Source: Cyanobacteria bacterium UBA11370 (GTDB taxonomy: Bacteria > Cyanobacteriota > Cyanobacteriia > Cyanobacteriales > Coleofasciculaceae). From it: 21,278 nt of DNA. The stretch covers positions 44,965 to 66,242 of the forward strand of contig DNGI01000519.1 of assembly GCA_003486645.1 (NCBI GenBank), in the 5' to 3' direction. The translations under genes were made by a program, and so were the position numbers. A model generated the notes under the pieces. The model made no database searches, was not told the DNA's origin, and worked only from the letters and a program-made list of their open reading frames with translations. Positions 7,594 through 14,064 of this stretch are shown here, piece after piece. Position 1 is the first letter of the stretch. The number at the start of each line of letters is the position of its first letter.

Positions 7594-8682
7594 TTATTCT
7601 TGCAATTGTGTTTGTAATTTTTGTAACTGTTCCTCTAAATTCCTCACTTGTTGCTCATCTCCTAAACTTTCATATCCAGTCTTAGCCTGATTGAGCCAAC
7701 GAATAGCTTCCGGCAAATTTCCCATGGCTTCATACACAATTCCTAAACTTGCTTGCGCCACCGCTTGTCCCTCAATATCGTTAGCAGTTTTTGTTAATTC
7801 CAGCGCTTGCAAGTAGCGTTCTTTGGCTAAATCAATCAGTCCCACTTGGGCGTAAAGTTCACCGAGAGTCTGGTAAATGGCTGCTGTTTTACTACCCTGA
7901 GTTACTAAGGTTTCTAATTGAGCGATCGCTTCGGCAATCAGATTATTTTTTAAATAAACGTCATCCACTAAAATCAAAATTTTTGCCTCTTCAGATAAAT
8001 TCTGGTTACTGATTTGTTCAATATCCGTTTCTACCTGGTTAACGTCCTCTGAATTCAGTAAACTAAACACTTCCCGCGCTGTTGATTCGCTATTATTTGC
8101 CTGAACAGTTATTGAATAAATTCCTCCCAGTTGTAGGGGTGGGTTGCCAGAATATGCAATCTGGGTATCACTCACGTCTTGAGTCCAGTCTACTCCTCCT
8201 GTACCCAAAACTCGCACCGTGTAACGGGTTGCTCCTAATACCGGATACCAACGCAGTATAGGATTAATATTTCGCAATGCAGTTCTACGAGGACTAATAA
8301 TATCTGGAATTGAAGAATCTGGACTGCGAGAAGGGCCAATTGGGCCAGTGGGGGTAACTAGGGGTTGAGAATTTGGCGGACAGAGATTATTTACTCCAGA
8401 AACACCCTCTGGAACTCGCGGTTGTTGGCGGTTAGCGTAACAAAAAATAGTTGCTGTTGCGCCTGGTTTTACTTCCAATAAATCACCAGGATTGAGGTCT
8501 GTATATTCACTGGGACGTTGAGGTTTTGATTGACCTTGACGCTGAAGAAGTACCTCTCCATTGATAGTCATAATTCTACCAACCGGGGAAGAATTTGTGT
8601 TAGATTGAGCTAAGACTAACCCCTGATTTAGAGCGAGTAAGGTTAAATTTAAGAGTATTGAAATTGTTATTTTATTCCTCAT
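7594..8682 (-). CDS. Exported FecR-like domain protein with C-terminal TPRs
   Basis: Started at ATG 8682 (MRNKITISIL), the product is 362 aa and begins with a clear Sec signal peptide (1-26, cleavage at LVLA/Q). The same frame runs upstream to an ATG at 8793, but that extension lies inside the previous gene and would bury the signal peptide. Residues about 33-105 (GRIMTINGEVLLQRQG, then GDLLEVKPGATATIFC) look like a FecR-type periplasmic domain, with Cys81 and Cys101 able to pair. Residues about 137-200 (ILRWYPVLGATRYTVRV) resemble a fibronectin-III-like beta sandwich. Residues about 230-350 are TPR-like, then a Q/L-rich coiled tail. The start overlaps the upstream stop by 11 nt (ATGAGGAATAA), implying coupled translation. 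A periplasmic partner of the upstream TPR protein is inferred. Confidence 0.8.
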   Translation of the reverse strand: MRNKITISILLNLTLLALNQGLVLAQSNTNSSPVGRIMTINGEVLLQRQGQSKPQRPSEYTDLNPGDLLEVKPGATATIFCYANRQQPRVPEGVSGVNNLCPPNSQPLVTPTGPIGPSRSPDSSIPDIISPRRTALRNINPILRWYPVLGATRYTVRVLGTGGVDWTQDVSDTQIAYSGNPPLQLGGIYSITVQANNSESTAREVFSLLNSEDVNQVETDIEQISNQNLSEEAKILILVDDVYLKNNLIAEAIAQLETLVTQGSKTAAIYQTLGELYAQVGLIDLAKERYLQALELTKTANDIEGQAVAQASLGIVYEAMGNLPEAIRWLNQAKTGYESLGDEQQVRNLEEQLQKLQTQLQE

Positions 8683-10024
8683 TGTTGTCTTCCAGAGAAT
8701 GCACCCGTTGTTTTGCCATACCAATCCAGATCGTTTCATCAGGTTTGTAGTTGGAAGCGTATGCCAGACATTGTTTCCATTCGAATAATGCACCTTTATT
8801 ATCCTGTTGATGTTCTAATACTTGGGCAAGGATACAGTGAGCAGGGGCGCGTTCTGGGGTTAATTTAATTGCGTCCTGCAAATGGGCTTTTGCTTCTGCA
8901 TGACGATAGAGTTTTAGTAATGCCCAACCCATGTTTTTGTGAATATCATATTTTAGTGTTTGCTCTTCAGTTAATGGTAGAGCTTTTTGGAGTCGATCTA
9001 GAGCAGCGGTATAATCTTTTTTCCAAATAATGTCTAAACGAGCTAAGTTATTATAAGCGGCAACTAAACCGCCCTCCATGGCAATCTCATATTCCTGATA
9101 GGCACGAGTAAAATCTCGTTGGTCTTCGTACATTAATCCTTGGTTATAGTGAGCTGAGGGAGATAAGGGATTGAGTTTTAGGGCTACCCTATAACCTACT
9201 TTGGCTTGAGGAAGTTGACCTTTTAAATGATTAGTTACTCCGTACCAGGATGCTAACCAGGATAAACTAAATAATGAGCCGAGTATCCCGACTGAAACTA
9301 ATAACGGCACTCCCGGTTTGATAAAGTTTATAAAGTTATGCCATTTTTGAGCGCTATTTATAGGAGGCGGTGCATAATTTTCTAGTGGAAATGATTGAGA
9401 GGATGGCGAAGACTCTTCTGCTGTAGAATCGGGTGCGGAATCTTCGATAGTTTGGTTTTCAGAATTGTTAGTTTCTGAGGACTGGTACAACTGTCTCTTG
9501 AGGTCATCCGCTTGATCAGAGTTGGCATAGTTCAGGTTGTGGGAATGATTGCCATTGCGGTTATTACCGTTATTTATTCCAATTTCAGAAGCAATTAAGT
9601 CATGAGACTCGATAAATGCAGGTTCTTTTGATGGAGTTTGTCCATTGCTCAAGGTTTGGTGATTTTTACCATTGAGGTTGGTGTGACCATTGAGTTCTGG
9701 CTGTGTTTGGCTTGGGGAGTGAGGCGGTGGAATAGTTGGTGGTTGCGATCGCTGTTTCTGGAATTCCTCTAATTCTTCTCTAACATTCCTGATATTAATA
9801 TCCGTCCCTGTAACTGATGAGAGCTTTTTCCATAAACTTGCAGCCTTATTATTGATAGAACCTTGCTTGTAAGTTCCGTACTTGATATCTTTCAGACTTA
9901 TACCTTCCAAAGCTTGCTGAAGGATAGATTTTTCGAGGATATTCAGTTCCGTACCTTTCCCTTCGCCTTTCTGATACAACTGAGCGGCGAACTCTACAAG
10001 TTTCGATACTTCGTTAGTATCCAT
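8672..10024 (-). CDS. HTH-transmembrane-TPR protein (candidate membrane-bound regulator)
   Basis: A 450-aa protein in four parts. Residues 1-90 are a compact helical domain (ILEKSILQQALEGISLKDI, then SINNKAASLWKKLSSVTG) resembling the winged-HTH-like N-terminal domain found ahead of many cyanobacterial NACHT, TIR and WD40 signalling proteins. Residues 91-235 are a Q/N/S/P-rich linker. Residues about 238-260 are one hydrophobic helix (VPLLVSVGILGSLFSLSWLA). Residues about 269-430 are TPRs (LNPLSPSAHYNQGLMYEDQ and later units). With the HTH inside, the TPRs would be periplasmic, the layout of ToxR/CadC-type one-component regulators. It is the first gene of the reverse pair. The start is the only sensible ATG, but no Shine-Dalgarno is seen. 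DNA binding is inferred. Confidence 0.75.
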   Translation of the reverse strand: MDTNEVSKLVEFAAQLYQKGEGKGTELNILEKSILQQALEGISLKDIKYGTYKQGSINNKAASLWKKLSSVTGTDINIRNVREELEEFQKQRSQPPTIPPPHSPSQTQPELNGHTNLNGKNHQTLSNGQTPSKEPAFIESHDLIASEIGINNGNNRNGNHSHNLNYANSDQADDLKRQLYQSSETNNSENQTIEDSAPDSTAEESSPSSQSFPLENYAPPPINSAQKWHNFINFIKPGVPLLVSVGILGSLFSLSWLASWYGVTNHLKGQLPQAKVGYRVALKLNPLSPSAHYNQGLMYEDQRDFTRAYQEYEIAMEGGLVAAYNNLARLDIIWKKDYTAALDRLQKALPLTEEQTLKYDIHKNMGWALLKLYRHAEAKAHLQDAIKLTPERAPAHCILAQVLEHQQDNKGALFEWKQCLAYASNYKPDETIWIGMAKQRVHSLEDNNEE

Positions 10025-10052
10025 TGGTCAGCTTGGCATCAATTTTTCTCTG

Positions 10053-10080
10053 AGTATAGCCTGATTTAAACCATTAAATC
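10053..10080 (-). promoter_or_regulatory. Candidate promoter and operator of the HTH-TPR gene
   Basis: On the reverse strand a -10-like TATACT (10053-10058) lies 28 nt before the ATG at 10024. Just upstream is a perfect palindrome, GATTTAA-ACCA-TTAAATC (10063-10080), in the spacer/-35 area where a repressor or activator would act. No consensus -35 is at standard spacing. A TTGACA further upstream is 29 nt from the TATACT, too far to pair with it. Confidence 0.4.
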
Positions 10081-10114
10081 CGTGGTTTGTCAAGTTCAGA
10101 TTTCTGAAAAAGTT

Positions 10115-10145
10115 AATTTTATGAAATTTGTGAATTTTATGAAAT
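10115..10145 (+). repeat. 13-bp direct repeat in the divergent control region
   Basis: AATTTTATGAAAT occurs at 10115-10127 and again at 10133-10145, an 18-bp period. A looser copy (AATGAAATTTATGA) follows at about 10173-10186. It lies between two divergent genes, so it could be a tandem binding site, but AT-rich DNA makes chance similarity possible. Confidence 0.5.
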
Positions 10146-10210
10146 GGGACATTTAGCCTCTCAAAAAAATGAGAATGAAATTTATGATTGATTGGCTAGA
10201 AAAATCGTGG

Positions 10211-10228
10211 TTATCTTGATTTAGATAA
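10211..10228 (+). promoter_or_regulatory. Inverted repeat upstream of the CHAP peptidase gene
   Basis: TTATCT-TGATTT-AGATAA is a perfect 6-bp dyad ending 28 nt before the ATG at 10257. It could be an operator or a small 5' UTR hairpin. No clear -35/-10 pair and no Shine-Dalgarno are visible for this gene. Confidence 0.3.
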
Positions 10229-10256
10229 GAGTTTATTTACATTTTGTTGTCATCCT

Positions 10257-11105
10257 ATGAAGCTCAAACATCTACCAAACATGATCGCTGTCACTTCAAT
10301 TGTTATCCTCAACGGAATAGGCATAACAGTTGAAAATGCAACCATTCAGCCTATGGCAGCCGTTGCCCAAACCATACATTGTAATGCTGTCCGTTCAGTT
10401 AACTCTTTTTGGGCGACAGCCGCACCATCGGGTGTAAATATTCGCTCTGGACCTTCATTAAGTGCTTCTATTGTTGGTCGCTTGGCACCTAATGAACGCC
10501 GTTCGTTTAATGCTTGGACTTATGGTGATACTGTTGCGGATATATGGTTAGGAAGACCAGATGCACGGTGGTATCGACTCAGCGGCACAAATCACTGGGT
10601 TGCTAGCGGTGTTGTTAATGGCAATCCCAATCCTGCACCTCCTCCACTTTGCAATAACACTAATCCTGGAACACCAGATTTTACTCAATCTGTGTACCGT
10701 CAAAATAATCCATTTTGGCGAAGTGGATATGCGCCAAGATCGACTAACCCTCCAATCTACAGAATGTGGAACTCTAACGCTAAAGGTAACTGTACTTGGT
10801 ATGCAAATGGACGGGCAAAACAATTAGGGCGTAATGCCGCTAGAGTGGATAGAATGCTAGGCAACGCTTATGATTGGGACAATCAAGCTCGTGCTGCTGG
10901 TATTACCTTGTCGAGAACACCTCAAGTTGGTGCGATCGCTCAATGGGAATATGGTCACGTAGCAGTAGTGGAACGGGTTAATTCAGATGGCACTATCCTG
11001 ATTTCCGAGTCTAGTTACTCAAATACAAGTGGCACTAGCTGGGATTTCCTATACAGAACCCGAACAATTCGTGCCAGCGAACCCAGTATCTTTATTCTGC
11101 CCTAA
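10257..11105 (+). CDS. Secreted SH3b-CHAP domain peptidoglycan hydrolase
   Basis: A 282-aa protein with a signal peptide (about 1-37, cleavage at AVA/Q). A bacterial SH3-like domain spans about 45-120 (GVNIRSGPSLSASIVGRL). A proline/asparagine linker follows, then a C-terminal CHAP domain at about 165-282. CHAP domains are NlpC/P60-fold amidases or endopeptidases that cut the peptide part of peptidoglycan. The catalytic residues can be read: Cys179 in GNCTWYANGRA, His234 in YGHVAVVERV and Glu251 in ISESSYS. The protein should act in the periplasm or outside the cell, with SH3b binding the wall. It stands divergent from the HTH-TPR gene and shares its upstream region. Wall remodelling or attack on other bacteria are both possible. 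Confidence 0.9.
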   Translation: MKLKHLPNMIAVTSIVILNGIGITVENATIQPMAAVAQTIHCNAVRSVNSFWATAAPSGVNIRSGPSLSASIVGRLAPNERRSFNAWTYGDTVADIWLGRPDARWYRLSGTNHWVASGVVNGNPNPAPPPLCNNTNPGTPDFTQSVYRQNNPFWRSGYAPRSTNPPIYRMWNSNAKGNCTWYANGRAKQLGRNAARVDRMLGNAYDWDNQARAAGITLSRTPQVGAIAQWEYGHVAVVERVNSDGTILISESSYSNTSGTSWDFLYRTRTIRASEPSIFILP

Positions 11106-11139
11106 TTCAAGATAAATCCTGATTAGGCTTTAAAACTCA

Positions 11140-11172
11140 AGCGATCGCACTTTACCACCAAATGCGATCGCT
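11140..11172 (+). repeat. Paired HIP1 sites forming a 10-bp inverted repeat
   Basis: AGCGATCGCA (11140-11149) and TGCGATCGCT (11163-11172) flank a 13-nt spacer and are perfect inverse complements. Each core is the cyanobacterial HIP1 octamer GCGATCGC. The hairpin lies between two same-strand genes and has no T-run, so it is a weak terminator candidate at most. Confidence 0.7.
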
Positions 11173-11197
11173 CTTAATCAATGATTGAGGTAACTCC

Positions 11198-11569
11198 ATG
11201 CTGAGATTTTTTTGTTTAACTCTTGCCTTATCTACAACCTTGATTTCATCAATAGCTCAAAGTACCGTAAGCAAACATCCATCTAAAATTCCTCTGCATT
11301 TACTAATTTCAGATGCAAACAATGACACCCCAGCTTGCTATATGCAAACACCGGATGGTACAACGGTAGACCTTACTAGTATCTGTGGAAAAGAACCCAG
11401 AAATCCTGCTAGACCGCCTGCTGTAAATTGTCCACAAATTACCGATCCAGAGCGTAGAGCATTATTTGCTCAGTCCTGCGGTAATAACGCTGAGTGTTTA
11501 GCCAATTTGGGATGCCAACAGCCACCCAAACCCCTGTTTCTTCCCCTAGATGGGTCTACACCAGGCTAG
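11198..11569 (+). CDS. Small secreted cysteine-rich protein of unknown function
   Basis: A 123-aa product preceded by GAGG (11187-11190) 7 nt before the ATG. Residues 1-20 form a signal peptide (cleavage near SSIA/Q). The mature part has six cysteines: ACYMQT, SICG, VNCP, QSCG, AECL and LGCQ. That suggests up to three disulfides in an oxidising compartment. The stretch ACYMQTPDGTTVDLTSICG resembles short secreted proteins I recall from other cyanobacteria, none with a known function. The tail is proline-rich. It lies 92 bp after the CHAP gene and 43 bp before the ATPase gene, so it may be co-transcribed with either. No enzymatic motif is visible. Confidence 0.75.
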   Translation: MLRFFCLTLALSTTLISSIAQSTVSKHPSKIPLHLLISDANNDTPACYMQTPDGTTVDLTSICGKEPRNPARPPAVNCPQITDPERRALFAQSCGNNAECLANLGCQQPPKPLFLPLDGSTPG

Positions 11570-11612
11570 GCTCAAGAGTTACGATTAGAAAGTAAGGAGC
11601 ATTGACAATAAT

Positions 11613-13262
11613 ATGCAAACTTCCATAACTTTTTTATCGGCTTGGGCAAGACTAAAAAATCGGAAAATTACCTGTGAACAAGCCCTAAACTTCCTCGTAG
11701 ATGAACAAGGAACAGTTAACCTCGATCAACTCGATCCAGAAGTAACCTATCGCTTCTTTCGCCAACTTCCTAACCGCAACGATTTACCTCCTGTAATTCC
11801 CCTACTACTCTGGCGCGGCTGTTATTACTTAGGTAGTCCAATTTCAATCAAAGAAGCAGATATCCAAAACCTCAGCGATCGCACCCTCACCAATATTAAA
11901 ATTATCCCCATTACCGAGAAAAGTTATCGCGCTTGGCATCTCACCCAAACCTTTAACGGAAACGGCATCAATTCCACTTCAATTATCAATCCCATTACAG
12001 GCGAATCCGAACCCGAAAACATAACCGAAACCACAGAAATTTATCTCAAAAAAGCTAGTGATCAAATCACCCGAATTAAAACCATTATTTCCGGTGCATT
12101 ACGTAACCGCGCCAGTGATATTCACCTCGAACCCACACCAGAAGGCTTACGAGTTCGCTATCGAATTGACGGCATTTTGCGAGATATTACCACTCTACCA
12201 CTGGATATAAGTCGCTCTTGTATTATCGCCCTGAAAGTAATGTCAAATATGGACATTGCTGAAAGCCGCCGTCCCCAAGATGGACGAATTGGTGAAAATT
12301 ATACCTCCGATGATGAAACCGAATTAGGCTTAGATATGCGGGTTAGTACCCTTCCTTGTGTCGGTGGTGAAAAAGTTGTAATTCGCTTACTTCCCCGACA
12401 AAATCCCTTTTCTGGCTTGCAAGACTTAGGCTTTTCTCCTAAAAAATTAGACATCTATAAAACCTGGTTAAATCAACCCCAAGGAATGATTATTCTGACG
12501 GGTCCTACAGGTTCTGGTAAAACCAGTACTCTCTATAATTCCTTACAAGCTGTTGCGACTGAAAATGTTAATGTTGTCACGGTAGAAGACCCGGTAGAAT
12601 ATATTTTACCCCGCATTACTCAAACCCAAGTATTAGAAGCAGCGGGTATGACGTTTGCCGCCGGATTGAGGGCAATTTTACGTCAAGATCCCGATATTAT
12701 CATGGTTGGGGAAATTCGAGATGCTGAAACCGCCGAAACAGCTATTCGTGCCGCATTAACGGGGCATTTAGTATTGACAACTTTACATACAAATGATGCC
12801 GTCAGTGCCATTCCCCGGCTTAAAGATATTGGCCCTGATCCGGGTTTAGTCAGTGATGCCCTATTAGGAATAGTTGCCCAACGCTTAATTCGTAAAATTT
12901 GTCCTCACTGTACCGAATCTTATACTCCTACTGAAGCAGATTTAAAGAAATTGGGGTTATCAATGCAAGAAGCTAATCCGAAGGCTTGGCGTTACGGAAA
13001 GGGGTGTAATAAGTGCTTTAATTCTGGGTATTTAGGGCGAGAAGCGATTGTTGAATTACTGAATGTTGATGATACGGTACGACAGTTAATTTATGAAGGG
13101 ACAATGACTCAGTTGCATCGTTATTTGAATGAAATTAAGTTTGATTCGTTTCGGATGGCGGCAATTGAGAAAGTCACTCAGGGCGTGACAACTCTCAAAG
13201 AGGTGTTGCGTGTTTTGCCCCACAGTGCTTTATACCGCAAGGGTTATTCCGATTGTAAGTAA
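11613..13262 (+). CDS. PilB/GspE-family secretion or pilus ATPase, short form
   Basis: A 549-aa type II secretion/type IV pilus assembly ATPase. Motifs in order: ASDIHLEP (about 167-174), Walker A GPTGSGKT (297-304), the Asp box TVEDPVEY (323-330), Walker B with Glu367 in DIIMVGEIRD, the His box TGHLVLTTLHTND (His385, His392), and a zinc site with CPHC (430-433) and CNKC (465-468). The enzyme would be a cytoplasmic hexamer driving fibre assembly. The N-terminal 140 residues are short and do not show the usual MshEN region; cyanobacterial PilB is about 670 aa, so this is probably a PilB paralogue. No pilC, pilT or pilM-Q genes lie nearby. AAGGAG at 11594-11599 is 13 nt from the ATG, longer than ideal. 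Confidence 0.92.
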   Translation: MQTSITFLSAWARLKNRKITCEQALNFLVDEQGTVNLDQLDPEVTYRFFRQLPNRNDLPPVIPLLLWRGCYYLGSPISIKEADIQNLSDRTLTNIKIIPITEKSYRAWHLTQTFNGNGINSTSIINPITGESEPENITETTEIYLKKASDQITRIKTIISGALRNRASDIHLEPTPEGLRVRYRIDGILRDITTLPLDISRSCIIALKVMSNMDIAESRRPQDGRIGENYTSDDETELGLDMRVSTLPCVGGEKVVIRLLPRQNPFSGLQDLGFSPKKLDIYKTWLNQPQGMIILTGPTGSGKTSTLYNSLQAVATENVNVVTVEDPVEYILPRITQTQVLEAAGMTFAAGLRAILRQDPDIIMVGEIRDAETAETAIRAALTGHLVLTTLHTNDAVSAIPRLKDIGPDPGLVSDALLGIVAQRLIRKICPHCTESYTPTEADLKKLGLSMQEANPKAWRYGKGCNKCFNSGYLGREAIVELLNVDDTVRQLIYEGTMTQLHRYLNEIKFDSFRMAAIEKVTQGVTTLKEVLRVLPHSALYRKGYSDCK

Positions 13263-13280
13263 TTCATGAGGTAAGTAATT

Positions 13281-13493
13281 ATGATGTCATCCAATTCTAC
13301 GACTGGGAGTATCGATGATTTCTTCCAACGCTTCGAGAAAATTATGCTTCAGGCTTGGAGTGAAACAGGTTTTGGACATATAGAAGTGAATAGCGAACGA
13401 TTCAGGGAGGATAAAATTCGGGTCATTATTCGAGGCTCAACATCTTACTGTTATGTGATTACAAATGAAGAGGTTGAGAAGAGGATGAACTGA
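13281..13493 (+). CDS. Small conserved-looking protein of unknown function, 70 aa
   Basis: Starts 18 bp after the ATPase stop, with GAGG at 13268-13271, 9 nt before the ATG; the next codon is also ATG. The product is soluble, with an amphipathic helix (IDDFFQRFEKIMLQAWSETG) followed by a beta-rich half (RFREDKIRVIIRGSTSYCYV). It resembles small cyanobacterial hypothetical proteins with an ERFKEDKIRV-type core that I recall from other genomes. Close spacing suggests co-transcription with the ATPase. No function can be assigned. Confidence 0.65.
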   Translation: MMSSNSTTGSIDDFFQRFEKIMLQAWSETGFGHIEVNSERFREDKIRVIIRGSTSYCYVITNEEVEKRMN

Positions 13494-13627
13494 TATTACT
13501 TCCTTTGCCTAATCGCTAATTGGCTATTGCTAATTAATTGCAGTAACCTAGAATCTCGCCCAATCAAGAACTATGAACAATTGTAAAAAGTCTATCAAAA
13601 ATTGGATTCAGAGAACAATGAACTGTT

Positions 13628-13780
13628 ATGATACTACCGTTCTTGATGATTGCTAGTGTATTTTTGTTCCTAATTCTAAGTCCTACAAAGAAGGACGAAT
13701 CCAAGAAAACTCCGGAACAAGAGTTGGGGAGATTCGCCAAGTATCTCTCTCTTGTTAATAACAAGTCTTCTAAGCCCTAA
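13628..13780 (+). CDS. Putative 50-aa single-pass membrane protein
   Basis: An ATG at 13628 opens 51 codons ending in TAA at 13778-13780. Residues 1-18 are strongly hydrophobic (MILPFLMIASVFLFLILS), followed by a charged tail (PTKKDESKKTPEQELGRFA). The KKTPEQELG-type segment resembles small cyanobacterial proteins I recall, which favours a real gene over chance. No clear Shine-Dalgarno is seen, which lowers confidence. The surrounding 13494-13627 holds only AT-rich DNA with a GCTAATT direct repeat (13515-13521 and 13529-13535). Confidence 0.5.
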   Translation: MILPFLMIASVFLFLILSPTKKDESKKTPEQELGRFAKYLSLVNNKSSKP

Positions 13781-13797
13781 AATTCGGACAAAAGTTT

Positions 13798-13913
13798 TGA
13801 GATTTGTCTCAGGTTGTGTGGCACGGTTGAGATGATCGGCACATCTGAGGCAGTAGGAAAGACAAGTCAATATCTATTACATACACCTGGCATTTGATGG
13901 GTGTGAGTCTCAC
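13798..13913 (+). ncRNA. Dyad-rich leader segment upstream of the RTX gene, possible structured RNA
   Basis: Several short perfect dyads occur in about 115 nt: TGAGA/TCTCA (13798-13811), AGATG/CATCT (13830-13846), ACACC/GGTGT (13883-13904) and GTGAG-T-CTCAC (13903-13913). The third and fourth overlap, so as RNA they would be mutually exclusive. The region ends at a terminator-like hairpin. Short dyads arise easily by chance and no known riboswitch consensus was recognised. Confidence 0.3.
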
Positions 13914-13917
13914 GAAG

Positions 13918-13964
13918 CCGGGGGAGTGGATCGTTGTTATCCGCTTCTCCGGTTTTGGGTTTTT
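13918..13964 (+). terminator. Rho-independent terminator-like hairpin 5' of the RTX gene
   Basis: A 14-bp stem pairs CCGGGGGAGTGGAT (13918-13931) with ATCCGCTTCTCCGG (13939-13952) around a 7-nt loop, using three G-U wobbles and no mismatch. It is followed by TTTTGGGTTTTT (13953-13964). It could end transcripts of the small genes upstream, or act as an attenuator in the RTX leader if the promoter lies upstream of it. The wobbles appear when the + strand is read as RNA; on the other strand they would be A-C mismatches, so a + strand RNA is favoured. Confidence 0.6.
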
Positions 13965-13965
13965 C

Positions 13966-13973
13966 AAGGGAGG
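13966..13973 (+). promoter_or_regulatory. Strong Shine-Dalgarno before the leader ORF
   Basis: AAGGGAGG lies 6 nt before an ATG at 13980. It immediately follows the T-rich tail of the terminator-like hairpin and has no other start codon to serve. Confidence 0.6.
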
Positions 13974-13979
13974 TTTTCC

Positions 13980-14012
13980 ATGTTGAAGACCAATAGTTTG
14001 GTGTGTCGATAG
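13980..14012 (+). CDS. 10-residue leader peptide upstream of the RTX gene
   Basis: ATG at 13980 to TAG at 14010-14012 encodes MLKTNSLVCR. A strong Shine-Dalgarno sits 6 nt upstream. The frame closes 52 nt before the RTX start. There is no run of one amino acid, so it is not a classical amino-acid attenuator. It could affect stability or translation of the long message. Expression is unproven. Confidence 0.4.
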   Translation: MLKTNSLVCR

Positions 14013-14024
14013 ATTCGTAAAATT

Positions 14025-14057
14025 CACAATTCATTGTGTTTACACTACACCAGGAGA
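14025..14057 (+). promoter_or_regulatory. Dyad and ribosome binding site just before the RTX gene
   Basis: CACAAT-TC-ATTGTG (14025-14038) is a perfect 6-bp DNA palindrome and is followed by AGGAGA (14052-14057), 7 nt before the ATG at 14065. The ribosome site supports the chosen start. The palindrome may be an operator, but no promoter was identified. Confidence 0.6.
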
Positions 14058-14064
14058 AATAATC

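Noticed and set aside
8683..8793. N-terminal extension of the FecR-like protein to 8793
   Set aside because: It lies inside the preceding gene and puts 37 residues ahead of a clean signal peptide.
13980..14012. Classical amino-acid attenuator for the RTX gene
   Set aside because: The leader peptide has no run of a single amino acid and lies after, not before, the terminator-like hairpin.
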